Assembly: GCA_044464225.1 (NCBI GenBank)
Contig: JBIQLN010000002.1
Span: 1 to 64,000, forward strand
Reading direction: 5' to 3'
From: 66-474 sp044464225
GTDB taxonomy: Bacteria > Pseudomonadota > Gammaproteobacteria > Xanthomonadales > Rhodanobacteraceae
DNA length: 64,000 nucleotides
The translations under genes were made by a program, and so were the position numbers. The notes beneath the pieces were generated by a model. It made no database searches. It saw only the letters and a program-made list of their open reading frames with translations, and was not told the origin of the DNA. Shown one piece after another: positions 19,417 to 27,416 of the stretch. Position 1 is the stretch's first letter. Each line of letters begins with the position of its first letter.

Positions 19417-21546
19417 ATGCGACCCTGTTGGCTGATCCTGGCATTGAGCATTCCCCTGATACCCACGATGGCACAAGCAAACAAACCCGCGCCCGCACCT
19501 GCGGCAACGAGCGCAGCCACCGACGACCCGTACCTGTGGCTGGAAGACATCCACGGCACCAGGTCGATGGACTGGGTGCACGCGCAGAACGCGATCACGA
19601 AAAAAGCCTTCATGGAATCGCCCGAGTTCGACCAGACCCGCGGGGAAATCCTGCAGGTGCTCGATTCCGAGGCGCGCATCCCGTACGTATCCCGGATGGG
19701 CGACTACCTCTACAACTTCTGGCAGGACAAGGCACACCCGCGCGGCATCTGGCGGCGCACCACGCTGGCGGAATTCGAGAAGGCCGATCCGAAGTGGGAA
19801 ACGGTGCTGGACATCGACGCGCTCAACAAGGCCGAGGGCAAGAAGTGGGTATTCAAGGGCGCCGAGTGCATGAAACCCGATTATGCGCACTGCCTCGTCC
19901 GGCTGTCGCCAGGCGGCGGTGATGCGGTGGAGGTACGTGAGTTCAACCTGCCGGGGAAGACTTTCGTCAAAGGGGGTTTCTTCCTGCCGGTCGCCAAGAC
20001 CGAGGTCAGTTGGATCGACGCCGACCATGTGTACGTGGGCACCGATTTCGGGCCTGGGTCGATGACCAAATCGAGCTATCCCCGCATCGTGAAGGAATGG
20101 ACGCGGGGCACGCCGCTGTCGTCGGCGAAGGTGGTGTACGAAGGCAAGCCGGACGACCTCGCCATCGGCGCATACCACGATCGCACCAAGGGCTACGAGC
20201 GCGACTTCGTTTCGGTGCAGAAGGATTTCTTCCACGGCGACATGTACCTGCGCGAGAGCGGCAAGCTCGCCAAAATCGATGTGCCGGAAGATGCCGAGGC
20301 CGACGTGCATCGGCAGTGGCTGGTGGTGCAGACGAAATCGCCATGGACGACCGGCGGCAAGACCTGGCCCGCCGGCGCCTTGCTCGCGATGAACTTCGAT
20401 GAGTTCATGGCCGGCAAGCGCGATTTCACCGCGCTGTTCACGCCGGATGCGCATACCGCCCTCGCGAGCTATTCGTGGACGCAGCACCACCTGATCCTCG
20501 ACGTGCTCGACGACGTGAAAAGCCGCCTCGACGTGCTGACGCCCCCTGCCTCCGGCAAGGGTGCGTGGGCCCGCGAGGCGTTGCCGGGCGCACCGAAGTT
20601 CAGCACCGTCGCGGTCGTCGACACCGACCCGGATCATTCCGACGAATACTGGCTGACGGTCACGGGTTTCCTCGACCCGCCATCGCTGGAACGCGGCGTG
20701 CTGGGCAGCGAACCCGCGAAGAAGATCAAGCAGGAACCGGCGTTCTTCGACGCTTCGAAATTCGAAGTCAGCCAGCATTTCGTGACGTCGAAAGACGGCA
20801 CCCGCGTGCCGTACTTCGAGATCGCGCCGAAGAACATGAAGCTCGACGGCAAGAACCGCACGCTGGAATACGGCTACGGCGGCTTCGAGGTTTCGCTGCT
20901 GCCGCACTACTCCGGCTCGATCGGCCGTGCCTGGCTGGAGCGCGGCGGCGTGTACGTGATCGCCAACATCCGCGGCGGCGGCGAATACGGCCCGGCGTGG
21001 CACAAGGCGGCGCTGAAGGCCAATCGTCCGAAGGCGTACCAGGATTTCGCCGCGGTCGCGGAAGACCTGATCAAGCGCGGCGTGACCTCGCCCGAGCATC
21101 TCGGCGCCGAAGGCGGCAGCAACGGCGGCCTGCTGATGGGCAACATGCTGACGCAGTATCCGCAGCTCTACGGCGCGATTTCCTGCGAAGTGCCGCTGCT
21201 CGACATGAAGCGCTACTCGCATCTCTCGGCCGGCGCATCGTGGATGGCCGAGTACGGCAACCCGGATGACCCGAAGCAGTGGGCCTTCATCAAGACCTTC
21301 TCGCCCTACCAGAACGTCAAGGCCGGCATGCACTATCCGGATGTGTTGTTCTACACCACCACCAGCGACGACCGCGTGGGCCCGGTGCAGGCGCGCAAGA
21401 TGGCGGCCAAGATGCAGGCCATGGGCTACCGGAACGTGTGGTTCTACGAGAACACCGAAGGCGGCCACGGCGCCGGCGCGGACAACTCGCAGGCCGCCAC
21501 CATGCACGCGCTGGCCTACGACTTCCTGTGGGACAAGCTTGGGTAA
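19417..21546 (+). CDS. exported prolyl oligopeptidase (family S9)
   Basis: 709 residues: signal peptide (1-20, ending TMAQA), an N-terminal DDPYLWLEDIHG start typical of family S9A, a seven-bladed propeller, then the alpha/beta-hydrolase domain. The catalytic serine is in GGSNGGLL (about S568), the aspartate in TSDDRVG (about 651) and the histidine in EGGHGAG (about H684), so the triad is complete. It cleaves short proline-containing peptides, here probably in the periplasm. ATG at 19417 has a GAGGAG ribosome site. Monocistronic, followed by a strong terminator. Confidence 0.93.
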   Translation: MRPCWLILALSIPLIPTMAQANKPAPAPAATSAATDDPYLWLEDIHGTRSMDWVHAQNAITKKAFMESPEFDQTRGEILQVLDSEARIPYVSRMGDYLYNFWQDKAHPRGIWRRTTLAEFEKADPKWETVLDIDALNKAEGKKWVFKGAECMKPDYAHCLVRLSPGGGDAVEVREFNLPGKTFVKGGFFLPVAKTEVSWIDADHVYVGTDFGPGSMTKSSYPRIVKEWTRGTPLSSAKVVYEGKPDDLAIGAYHDRTKGYERDFVSVQKDFFHGDMYLRESGKLAKIDVPEDAEADVHRQWLVVQTKSPWTTGGKTWPAGALLAMNFDEFMAGKRDFTALFTPDAHTALASYSWTQHHLILDVLDDVKSRLDVLTPPASGKGAWAREALPGAPKFSTVAVVDTDPDHSDEYWLTVTGFLDPPSLERGVLGSEPAKKIKQEPAFFDASKFEVSQHFVTSKDGTRVPYFEIAPKNMKLDGKNRTLEYGYGGFEVSLLPHYSGSIGRAWLERGGVYVIANIRGGGEYGPAWHKAALKANRPKAYQDFAAVAEDLIKRGVTSPEHLGAEGGSNGGLLMGNMLTQYPQLYGAISCEVPLLDMKRYSHLSAGASWMAEYGNPDDPKQWAFIKTFSPYQNVKAGMHYPDVLFYTTTSDDRVGPVQARKMAAKMQAMGYRNVWFYENTEGGHGAGADNSQAATMHALAYDFLWDKLG

Positions 21547-21564
21547 TCCGCCGAAAGAGGCTGA

Positions 21565-21597
21565 ACGAAAGCCCCGCCTGGCGCGGGGCTTTTTTTC
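21565..21597 (+). terminator. intrinsic terminator after prolyl oligopeptidase gene
   Basis: Ten-bp stem AAAGCCCCGC / GCGGGGCTTT with a 5-nt loop and a run of seven T residues. Confidence 0.92.
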
Positions 21598-21658
21598 GAA
21601 ATCGCGGTGGGACGCGCGCGGCGCGCGTAAAATGGCGGGTTTTCCGAAGGACATTCCC

Positions 21659-22207
21659 ATGGGCCTGGACCTCGTCCCCGCCGGCCGCAACGTGCCGGAC
21701 GACATCAACGTCGTCATCGAAATACCCAAGGATGCCGAACCCGTCAAGTACGAGGTGGACAAGGCTTCCGGCGCGATCTTCGTGGACCGCGTGCTGTCGA
21801 CGCCGATGCGCTACCCGTGCAACTACGGCTACATCCCGAATACGCTGTCGGGCGACGGCGACCCGGTGGACGCACTGGTGCTGCTGCCGCTGCCGCTGAT
21901 CGCAGGATCGGCGGTGCGCTGCCGACCGGTCGGCATGCTGAACATGGATGACGAGGCCGGCCACGACTCCAAGCTGATCGTCGTGCCCGACGACAAGGTG
22001 TTCAAGGGCTACGCGCACATCCGGGACGTCGGTGACGCCCCGCAGCACTGGCGCGACCGCATCGCCCACTTCTTCGAGCACTACAAGGACCTGGAATCCG
22101 GCAAGTGGGTGAAGATCGTGGGCTGGGGGGATGCCGCGGCCGCGCGCGCGGAGATCCGCGAATCCGTGGAGCGCTACCGGCAGGCGCCGGAAAAGCCGAA
22201 GTTCTGA
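21659..22207 (+). CDS. ppa: soluble inorganic pyrophosphatase, family I
   Basis: Hydrolyses PPi to two phosphates with Mg2+. The 182-residue protein has all the family I landmarks: EIPKD (the EIP..SN..KYE region), FVDRVLSTPMRYPCNYGYIP, the acidic triad loop DGDPVDALV, and DDK.FKGY near the C-terminal third. AAGGA precedes the ATG by 8 nt and a TAAAAT -10-like box lies at 21628-21633. It competes with hppA and pfp for PPi, so their relative expression matters. Confidence 0.96.
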   Translation: MGLDLVPAGRNVPDDINVVIEIPKDAEPVKYEVDKASGAIFVDRVLSTPMRYPCNYGYIPNTLSGDGDPVDALVLLPLPLIAGSAVRCRPVGMLNMDDEAGHDSKLIVVPDDKVFKGYAHIRDVGDAPQHWRDRIAHFFEHYKDLESGKWVKIVGWGDAAAARAEIRESVERYRQAPEKPKF

Positions 22208-22257
22208 TTTGCGCTTGGCTTCCCGACGACTCGATCACTCCTCGGTAACGCCAGGCT

Positions 22258-22369
22258 CGTCATTCCGGGGCGCCCCGCGGGGCAAACCCGGAATCCGTTT
22301 TCAGCCACTGACCGTCAGCCACTGACCGACCGCTTCCGGGTTCCGGCCGTTTGCCGGCCCCGGAACGAC
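22258..22369. repeat. palindromic repeat of the CGTCATTCCGG family
   Basis: Inverted ends CGTCATTCCGGGGC and GCCCCGGAACGACA bound a 112-bp element with two inner hairpin arms. A 13-bp direct repeat (CAGCCACTGACCG) occurs twice in tandem near its middle (about 22303-22328). It fills the ppa-pyk gap of 232 nt. Confidence 0.75.
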
Positions 22370-22439
22370 AGCAGGAAGAAAGCGACAAATCCGGCACGCG
22401 CGCGCGGCGCCCTGCGCGCCCTTGTGCTAGCTTGGCAGG

Positions 22440-23906
22440 ATGAACAACAAGACCCGACGCACCAGCATCGTCGCCACCCTTGGCCCGGCCACCGATACCC
22501 CCGGCATGCTGGAAAACATCCTGCGCGAAGGGGTTGCCGTGGTGCGCCTGAACCTGTCGCACGGCAAACCCGAGGATCACCTGCGCCGCGCCCGCGAAGC
22601 GCACGCCGCAGCGGCGAACCTGAATCGCGAAGTCGGCGTGCTGGCGGACCTGCAAGGCCCCAAGATCCGCATCGAAAAATTCGCCACGGGTCCGGTGCAG
22701 CTCGAACCCGACGCCGATTTCACGCTGGATTGCCGGGCCGAAGCCCCGCCCGGCGATGCCACGCGCGTGGGCGTCAGTTATCTCGGCCTGCCGCAGGACG
22801 TGAAGGAAGGCGACCGGCTGTTGCTCGACGATGGACTGATCGAACTCGAGGTCGAGAACATCGAGGGCGAACAGATCCATTGCCGGGTCGCGGTGGGCGG
22901 CAAGCTGTCGGACCGCAAGGGCCTCAACCGCAAGGGCGGCGGTCTTTCGCTGGGTGCGCTGTCCGACAAGGATCGCGCCGACATCAAGCTGGCCGCGCAA
23001 CTTCGTGCCGACTTCCTCGCGGTGTCGTTCGTGCGCTCCGCGGCCGACATCGAGGAAGCACGCAAGCTCTTGCGCGAGGCCGGCGGCAACGCCTGGCTGG
23101 TCGCGAAGATCGAGCGCGCCGAAGCCATCGAGAAACTGGAGGAAATCATCGACGCCTCCGACGCCGTGATGGTCGCGCGCGGCGACCTGGGCGTCGAGAT
23201 CGGCGATGCCGAACTGCCGGGCCTCCAGAAGAAGATCATCCGCGAGTCGCTCGCGCGCAACCGCGCCGTGATCACCGCGACCCAGATGCTGCAGTCGATG
23301 GTCGAATCGCCCATTCCCACGCGTGCCGAGGTGCTGGATGTCGCGAACGCGGTGCTGGACGGCAGCGACGCCGTGATGCTCTCGGCCGAATCGGCGGCCG
23401 GCAAGCACCCCGACCTCGCCGTCGCCGCGATGAGCCGCATCTGCTTCGGCGCCGAGCGCCAGTTCGAGCCGACCGAAGACATTTCGGCCCTCACCCACCG
23501 GCTCGACCGCACCGACCAGGCGATCGCCATGGCGGCGATGTTCCTGGCCACGCAAATGCCCATACGTGCGATCATCGCACTGACCGAGTCCGGCACCACC
23601 GCGCAGTGGCTGTCGCGCTACCGGTCATCGGTGCCGATCTACGCGCTGACGCCCAGCGCGGAAGCGCGCCGGCGCATGCTGCTGCTGCGCGACGTCCGGC
23701 CGATCCCCTTCGCCGGCCACGATACCTACCCTGCACTGGTGGTGCGCGAAGCCGTGCGGCAACTGTTCCAGCGCGGCGACCTGGTCGAAGGCGACCGCGT
23801 GCTGCTGACCCACGGTGACCACACCGGTCGCGGCGGGGGCACCAACACCTTGAAACTGCTCCGTGTGGGGCCCGACGGGATCGCCGAGAGCCTGCGTGAT
23901 TTATGA
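22440..23906 (+). CDS. pyk: pyruvate kinase
   Basis: Last step of glycolysis, PEP + ADP to pyruvate + ATP. The 488-residue protein shows TRRTSIVATLGPATD at the start, NLSHG near 38-42, the active-site MVARGDLGVEIG block near 243-254, ATQMLQSM and the MLSAESAAGKHP region, then the C-terminal allosteric domain. It is the typical type II length. On the plus strand with fbaB downstream, but separated by an exported-protein gene. Confidence 0.96.
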   Translation: MNNKTRRTSIVATLGPATDTPGMLENILREGVAVVRLNLSHGKPEDHLRRAREAHAAAANLNREVGVLADLQGPKIRIEKFATGPVQLEPDADFTLDCRAEAPPGDATRVGVSYLGLPQDVKEGDRLLLDDGLIELEVENIEGEQIHCRVAVGGKLSDRKGLNRKGGGLSLGALSDKDRADIKLAAQLRADFLAVSFVRSAADIEEARKLLREAGGNAWLVAKIERAEAIEKLEEIIDASDAVMVARGDLGVEIGDAELPGLQKKIIRESLARNRAVITATQMLQSMVESPIPTRAEVLDVANAVLDGSDAVMLSAESAAGKHPDLAVAAMSRICFGAERQFEPTEDISALTHRLDRTDQAIAMAAMFLATQMPIRAIIALTESGTTAQWLSRYRSSVPIYALTPSAEARRRMLLLRDVRPIPFAGHDTYPALVVREAVRQLFQRGDLVEGDRVLLTHGDHTGRGGGTNTLKLLRVGPDGIAESLRDL

Positions 23907-23915
23907 TGGATCCCC

Positions 23916-23987
23916 GGACCCGGGAAAGCGCAGGTTCCCCCCTCACCCCGGATGCTCGATGTTTCAGCATCGACGGAACCCGGGTCC
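23916..23987. repeat. nested inverted repeats after pyk
   Basis: An outer pair GGACCCGGG (23916-23924) and CCCGGGTCC (23979-23987) encloses an inner pair GATGCT (23951-23956) and AGCATC (23966-23971). No T-run follows. It may be an RNA structure at the end of the pyk transcript or a degraded repeat. Confidence 0.45.
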
Positions 23988-24018
23988 CGCATCAGCCGTG
24001 CTTCGTGGTGCAACACTC

Positions 24019-24459
24019 ATGAGCCGATCCATGCTTGCCGTTGCCTTGTTGGCCACCACCGCAACCGTTTTCGCGGCGGTCGGCCCGAACGTCCGCGCGA
24101 TCCGGCCCGACCAGCGCGACAACTATTGGATCATGACCAATACCTCGCTGAACGTGGACGTGCCCAACAGCGGCGTGAACCTCAGCAAGCCGACCTGCGC
24201 GGCGGTCACCTACATGATCGGCTCGGATGGCATGACCCACGACATCGTTGTGCGCAAGACGATTCCCGCGGGCGACCTGAAAACGGTCGCGGCCAGCGCC
24301 GTCAAGGACATGCGCTACGTCCCGGGCAAGGACAACGCCGGACGCGAGCCCGTGTTTACCTACATCATCATCCCGTTCAACCTGCCGGCCGATCCCGCGG
24401 CGCGGAAGCGGATCACCGACGCCTGCAGGCTGGATGACTTCCCGCAAGCGTATCGTTAG
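24019..24459 (+). CDS. exported TonB C-terminal-like protein
   Basis: 146 residues: a signal peptide (about 1-19, TVFAAVG), then one domain in which CAAVTYMIGSDGMTHDIVV, the helix ... and the final YIIIPFNL strand resemble the TonB C-terminal fold. No transmembrane anchor or Pro-rich linker is present, so it cannot work as an ordinary energy transducer. It lies alone between pyk and fbaB on the same strand. Function unknown; the TonB-like assignment rests on pattern only. Confidence 0.6.
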   Translation: MSRSMLAVALLATTATVFAAVGPNVRAIRPDQRDNYWIMTNTSLNVDVPNSGVNLSKPTCAAVTYMIGSDGMTHDIVVRKTIPAGDLKTVAASAVKDMRYVPGKDNAGREPVFTYIIIPFNLPADPAARKRITDACRLDDFPQAYR

Positions 24460-24613
24460 CGCAGGGTCCGTCCGACCGCCGCTCCGCGGGACCGGAACGC
24501 GAAAGTCCCGGCCCGAACGACCGAGGCGGGGCGCACCATCCATCGAAGACCTTTTTGCCGCGCCCGCCGTGGTCCCGCACGGCACGACGAAGGCAAGAAT
24601 TCCCGTGCTCGCC

Positions 24614-24619
24614 TATACT
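24614..24619 (+). promoter_or_regulatory. candidate -10 box of fbaB
   Basis: TATACT 33 nt upstream of the fbaB start; no convincing -35 is visible at the right distance. Confidence 0.35.
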
Positions 24620-24651
24620 TGGCGGTCCAAATCCATGAGCGGAAAACCGTC

Positions 24652-25662
24652 ATGAGCATCGACCAAATGGAAGCCGTCGCGCAGGCAATGGTTGCGCCCG
24701 GCAAGGGCATCATCGCGATCGACGAATCCTCGGGCACCATCAAGAAGCGCTTCGATGCGGTCGGCGTGCCCGACAGCGAGGAACACCGCCGCGCCTACCG
24801 CGAAATGCTGCTGACGGCGCCGGGACTTTCCGAGCACATCTCGGGCGCGATCCTGTACGACGAAACCATCCGCCAGTCCACCAGGGCGGGCGTGCCTTTC
24901 ACCAAGGTCATGAAGGATGCCGGCATCATCCCCGGCATCAAGGTCGACATGGGCGCCAAGCCGCTGGCGGGGTTCCCAGGCGAACTGGTCACCGAGGGCC
25001 TCGACGGGCTGCGCGGCCGGCTGGAAGAGTACGTGAAGCTGGGGGCCGAGTTCGCCAAGTGGCGCGCGGTGATCACGATCGGCGACGACATGCCCTCCAG
25101 CACCTGCATCGACGCCAACACCCACGCGCTGGCGCGCTACGCCGCGCTGTGCCAGGAAGCCGGCATCGTGCCAATGGTCGAGCCCGAAGTACTGATGGAC
25201 GGCGACCACGACATCGAAACCTGCTACGAGGTCACCGAGGCCACGCTTCGTTCGCTGTTCGCGGCGCTGTACGAGCACAACGTGATGCTGGAAGGCACGA
25301 TCCTGAAGGCCAGCATGGTGCTCTCCGGCAAGGATTGCGCGGAGCAGGCCGACACCGAGGAAGTCGCCGAATCGACGATCCTGTGCCTGAAGTCCGCGGT
25401 GCCGGCGGTGCTGCCGGGCATCGTGTTCCTGTCCGGCGGCCAGAGCGACGAAGACGCCACTGCGCACCTGAACGCGATGAACCGGCTCGGGCCGCATCCC
25501 TGGCCCCTGTCGTTCTCCTACGGTCGCGCGATGCAGCAGGCAGCGCTGCACCTGTGGGCCCAGGACATGGAAGGCAATTTCGCCGCCGCGCAGAAGATCG
25601 TGGTCGAGCGCGCGCGCGACAATGGTTTGGCCGCATTGGGGCAGTGGAAGAAGGCGGCATAA
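24652..25662 (+). CDS. fbaB: class I fructose-bisphosphate aldolase
   Basis: Splits fructose-1,6-bisphosphate via a lysine Schiff base, without metal. The 336-residue protein resembles the eukaryote-like class I aldolases: GKGIIAIDESSGTIKKRF near 18-34, KVDMGAKPL near 97-105, WRAVITIG near 137, EPEVLMDGDHD, and the Schiff-base lysine in GTILKASMV (K219). The C-terminal SGGQSDEDATAHLNAMN is also present. The TAA stop directly abuts a repeated element. It provides the step after pfp. Confidence 0.94.
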   Translation: MSIDQMEAVAQAMVAPGKGIIAIDESSGTIKKRFDAVGVPDSEEHRRAYREMLLTAPGLSEHISGAILYDETIRQSTRAGVPFTKVMKDAGIIPGIKVDMGAKPLAGFPGELVTEGLDGLRGRLEEYVKLGAEFAKWRAVITIGDDMPSSTCIDANTHALARYAALCQEAGIVPMVEPEVLMDGDHDIETCYEVTEATLRSLFAALYEHNVMLEGTILKASMVLSGKDCAEQADTEEVAESTILCLKSAVPAVLPGIVFLSGGQSDEDATAHLNAMNRLGPHPWPLSFSYGRAMQQAALHLWAQDMEGNFAAAQKIVVERARDNGLAALGQWKKAA

Positions 25663-25780
25663 TTTGTGCGATCGTCCGTGATCGCTGCTTCGTTGATATG
25701 GTTGGGCAGCGACACCGATCCCGGTCCGAATACACCAGAACGGCCTTCCCTGGCCTGGCTTTCCACAACAGCCGCTTCGG
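25661..25780 (+). repeat. three-block gene-end repeat, copy 1
   Basis: Starts at the fbaB stop. Block A GTGCGATCGTCCGTGATCGC (25666-25685), block B CCAGAACGGCC (25735-25745) and block C CTTTCCACAACAGCC (25759-25773) are identical to a second copy at 55051-55166 on the other strand. Gaps are 49 and 13 nt. Between B and C is a small GGCC...GGCC stem. Confidence 0.75.
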
Positions 25781-25810
25781 ACGAAGTACCGGGTGAACCG
25801 AGCTAACACC

Positions 25811-25842
25811 AGACCGCCGGCGTCAGCCGGCGGTCTTGTTTT
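25811..25842 (+). terminator. intrinsic terminator between fbaB and metF
   Basis: Eleven-bp stem AGACCGCCGGC / GCCGGCGGTCT, 4-nt loop, followed by TTGTTTT. Confidence 0.85.
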
Positions 25843-25870
25843 GGCCGTTGCATCCCGCAACCATTCTCTC

Positions 25871-25888
25871 TATCTTGATAGAAAGATA
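25871..25888 (+). promoter_or_regulatory. inverted repeat upstream of metF, candidate methionine-pathway operator
   Basis: TATCTT (25871-25876), 6-nt spacer, AAGATA (25883-25888), 18 nt before the metF start in an AT-rich patch. ArsR-type SahR regulators of methionine genes bind ATATC/GATAT-like palindromes; the link is inference, and no such regulator gene is seen nearby. Confidence 0.4.
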
Positions 25889-25905
25889 TATGGACCCGGA
25901 CGCCG

Positions 25906-26739
25906 ATGACTTCGATTTCACTGGAATTCTTTCCGCCCAAGAACGACGAGCAGCGGGCGCAGCTCGAACGCGCGTTGCCGAAACTGACCGCGCTGGCACC
26001 GGAGTTCGTCAGCGTCACGTTCGGCGCGGGCGGATCGACGCTGACCCACACGCCGCGCACGGTGCGGCACCTGCGCGAAACGCACGCACTCGAAGTGGCG
26101 CCGCACGTGTCGTGCATGGGCGGTTCGCGCGAGGAAATCGGCGCCCTGCTGAATGATTACCGCGAACTCGGCTGCAAGCGCATCGTCGCCCTGCGCGGTG
26201 ACCTGCCGTCGGGCATGGCTTCGCCGGGCGACTTCCGTTACGCCTCGGAGTTGGTGGAATTCGTGCGTCGCGAGCACAACGGATATTTCCACATCGAGGT
26301 CGCGTGCTACCCGGAATGCCATCCACAATCGGATCACGCGCAGGCCGATCTGAAGCACTTCAAGGCCAAGGTCGAGGCCGGCGCGGATGGCGCGATCACG
26401 CAATACTTCTTCAACGCCGACGCCTATTTCCGATTCGTGGATGATGCACGCGCGGCCGGAGTCACGATTCCGATCGTGCCAGGGGTGATGCCGATCGCCA
26501 ATTTCGCGCAGCTGCGGCGTTTCTCGGAGATGTGCGGCGCGGAAATCCCGCGCTGGATCGGCAAGCGGATGGCCGCCTACGGCGACGACGCGGAATCGGT
26601 CCGCGAGTTCGGCGCCGAAGTGGTGGCCGCGATGTGCCGGCGCCTGCTCCAGGGCGGCGCACCGGGCCTGCACATCTACACCCTGAACCGCGCGCGCGCG
26701 ACCACCGCGGTGTTGCAGCGTCTGGACGGCGCGACATAG
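25906..26739 (+). CDS. metF: 5,10-methylenetetrahydrofolate reductase
   Basis: FAD enzyme making 5-methyl-THF for methionine synthesis. The 277-residue TIM-barrel protein has the SLEFFPPK start with the catalytic glutamate (about E7), SVTFGAGG near 37-44, PHVSCMG, IVALRGDLP near 92-100, EVACYPECHP near 125-134 and ITQYFFNAD. The length is typical for bacterial MetF. The stop TAG (26737-26739) is the first three bases of a TAGGGCGG palindromic repeat. It follows a terminator and a palindrome that may be its operator. Confidence 0.95.
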   Translation: MTSISLEFFPPKNDEQRAQLERALPKLTALAPEFVSVTFGAGGSTLTHTPRTVRHLRETHALEVAPHVSCMGGSREEIGALLNDYRELGCKRIVALRGDLPSGMASPGDFRYASELVEFVRREHNGYFHIEVACYPECHPQSDHAQADLKHFKAKVEAGADGAITQYFFNADAYFRFVDDARAAGVTIPIVPGVMPIANFAQLRRFSEMCGAEIPRWIGKRMAAYGDDAESVREFGAEVVAAMCRRLLQGGAPGLHIYTLNRARATTAVLQRLDGAT

Positions 26740-26802
26740 GGCGGATTCAAACCCGCCGATTGCGCAACGCATCCCGACAGCGGGCCAAGGCCCGCCCTAC
26801 AC
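26736..26802. repeat. palindromic repeat of the TAGGGCGG family
   Basis: Begins TAGGGCGGATTC and ends GGCCCGCCCTAC, giving inverted termini over about 66 bp, with a second arm AGCGGGCCAAGGCCCGC inside. It fills almost the whole metF-DUF4124 gap; its first bases are the metF stop codon. Confidence 0.75.
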
Positions 26803-26809
26803 TCGCGCC

Positions 26810-27334
26810 ATGGGTCTGCTGCCGAAATTCCTTTGCCTGTTCGCCCTGCTCGCCTGCACGCCCCTGGCGCACGCGCAGATCTACCACTGCATCGGCGCAC
26901 ATGGCGAACCGGTGTTCTCGGGGCAGCCTTGCGACAATCCGGTGGCCGCCTCCAGCAATGGCGCCGCGGCGGACAGCGCATTCGGCGATGTCTGTGCAGC
27001 GTCACCGCAGGCGCTCCGGCAAGCCATCGGCAACGCTTTCGGGAATCGTGACGTGAACCGGCTCGCCGGACTGATCCTGTGGCGCGGAATGGACGAGGCT
27101 TCCGCGCGCAGCACGCTGCGCGCATTGGCGGCATGGCTGCAGCAGCCGCTGGCGGGAATCGCGGTCGTCCATGCGCCCGGACCACCCCTGGACGGCCTCT
27201 CGACCGCCGCTTCCGTCGGCGCCGCCCACGCCGCGGTGCAAGCGCCCACCGGTTTCGAAATCTCGACCGCCGACGGCGCCACGCGCGATTTCGGCGTCAC
27301 CGAATTCGGCGGATGCTGGTGGTTGACGTTCTGA
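26810..27334 (+). CDS. DUF4124 exported protein
   Basis: 174 residues with a signal peptide (1-22, ending AHAQ) and the short DUF4124 motif directly after it: IYHCIGAHGEPVFSGQPC, i.e. Y.C....G...FS..PC with two cysteines. The rest is low in known motifs; two more cysteines (CAAS near 65, GGCWW near the C-terminus) could pair. DUF4124 proteins are periplasmic and of unknown function, abundant in Xanthomonadales and Burkholderiales. Only 8 nt separate it from the repeat after metF. Confidence 0.75.
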   Translation: MGLLPKFLCLFALLACTPLAHAQIYHCIGAHGEPVFSGQPCDNPVAASSNGAAADSAFGDVCAASPQALRQAIGNAFGNRDVNRLAGLILWRGMDEASARSTLRALAAWLQQPLAGIAVVHAPGPPLDGLSTAASVGAAHAAVQAPTGFEISTADGATRDFGVTEFGGCWWLTF

Positions 27335-27416
27335 GCATCCTGCGCACGGTTTTGCGCCGCGCCGCGTGCTAGCATCGCGCCGGACCTCTCCGCGCGCCAA
27401 GGCGCGTTCCGAAATC

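Noticed and set aside
22303..22328. Tandem repeat as a minisatellite
   Set aside because: Only two units; it is better explained as part of a palindromic element.
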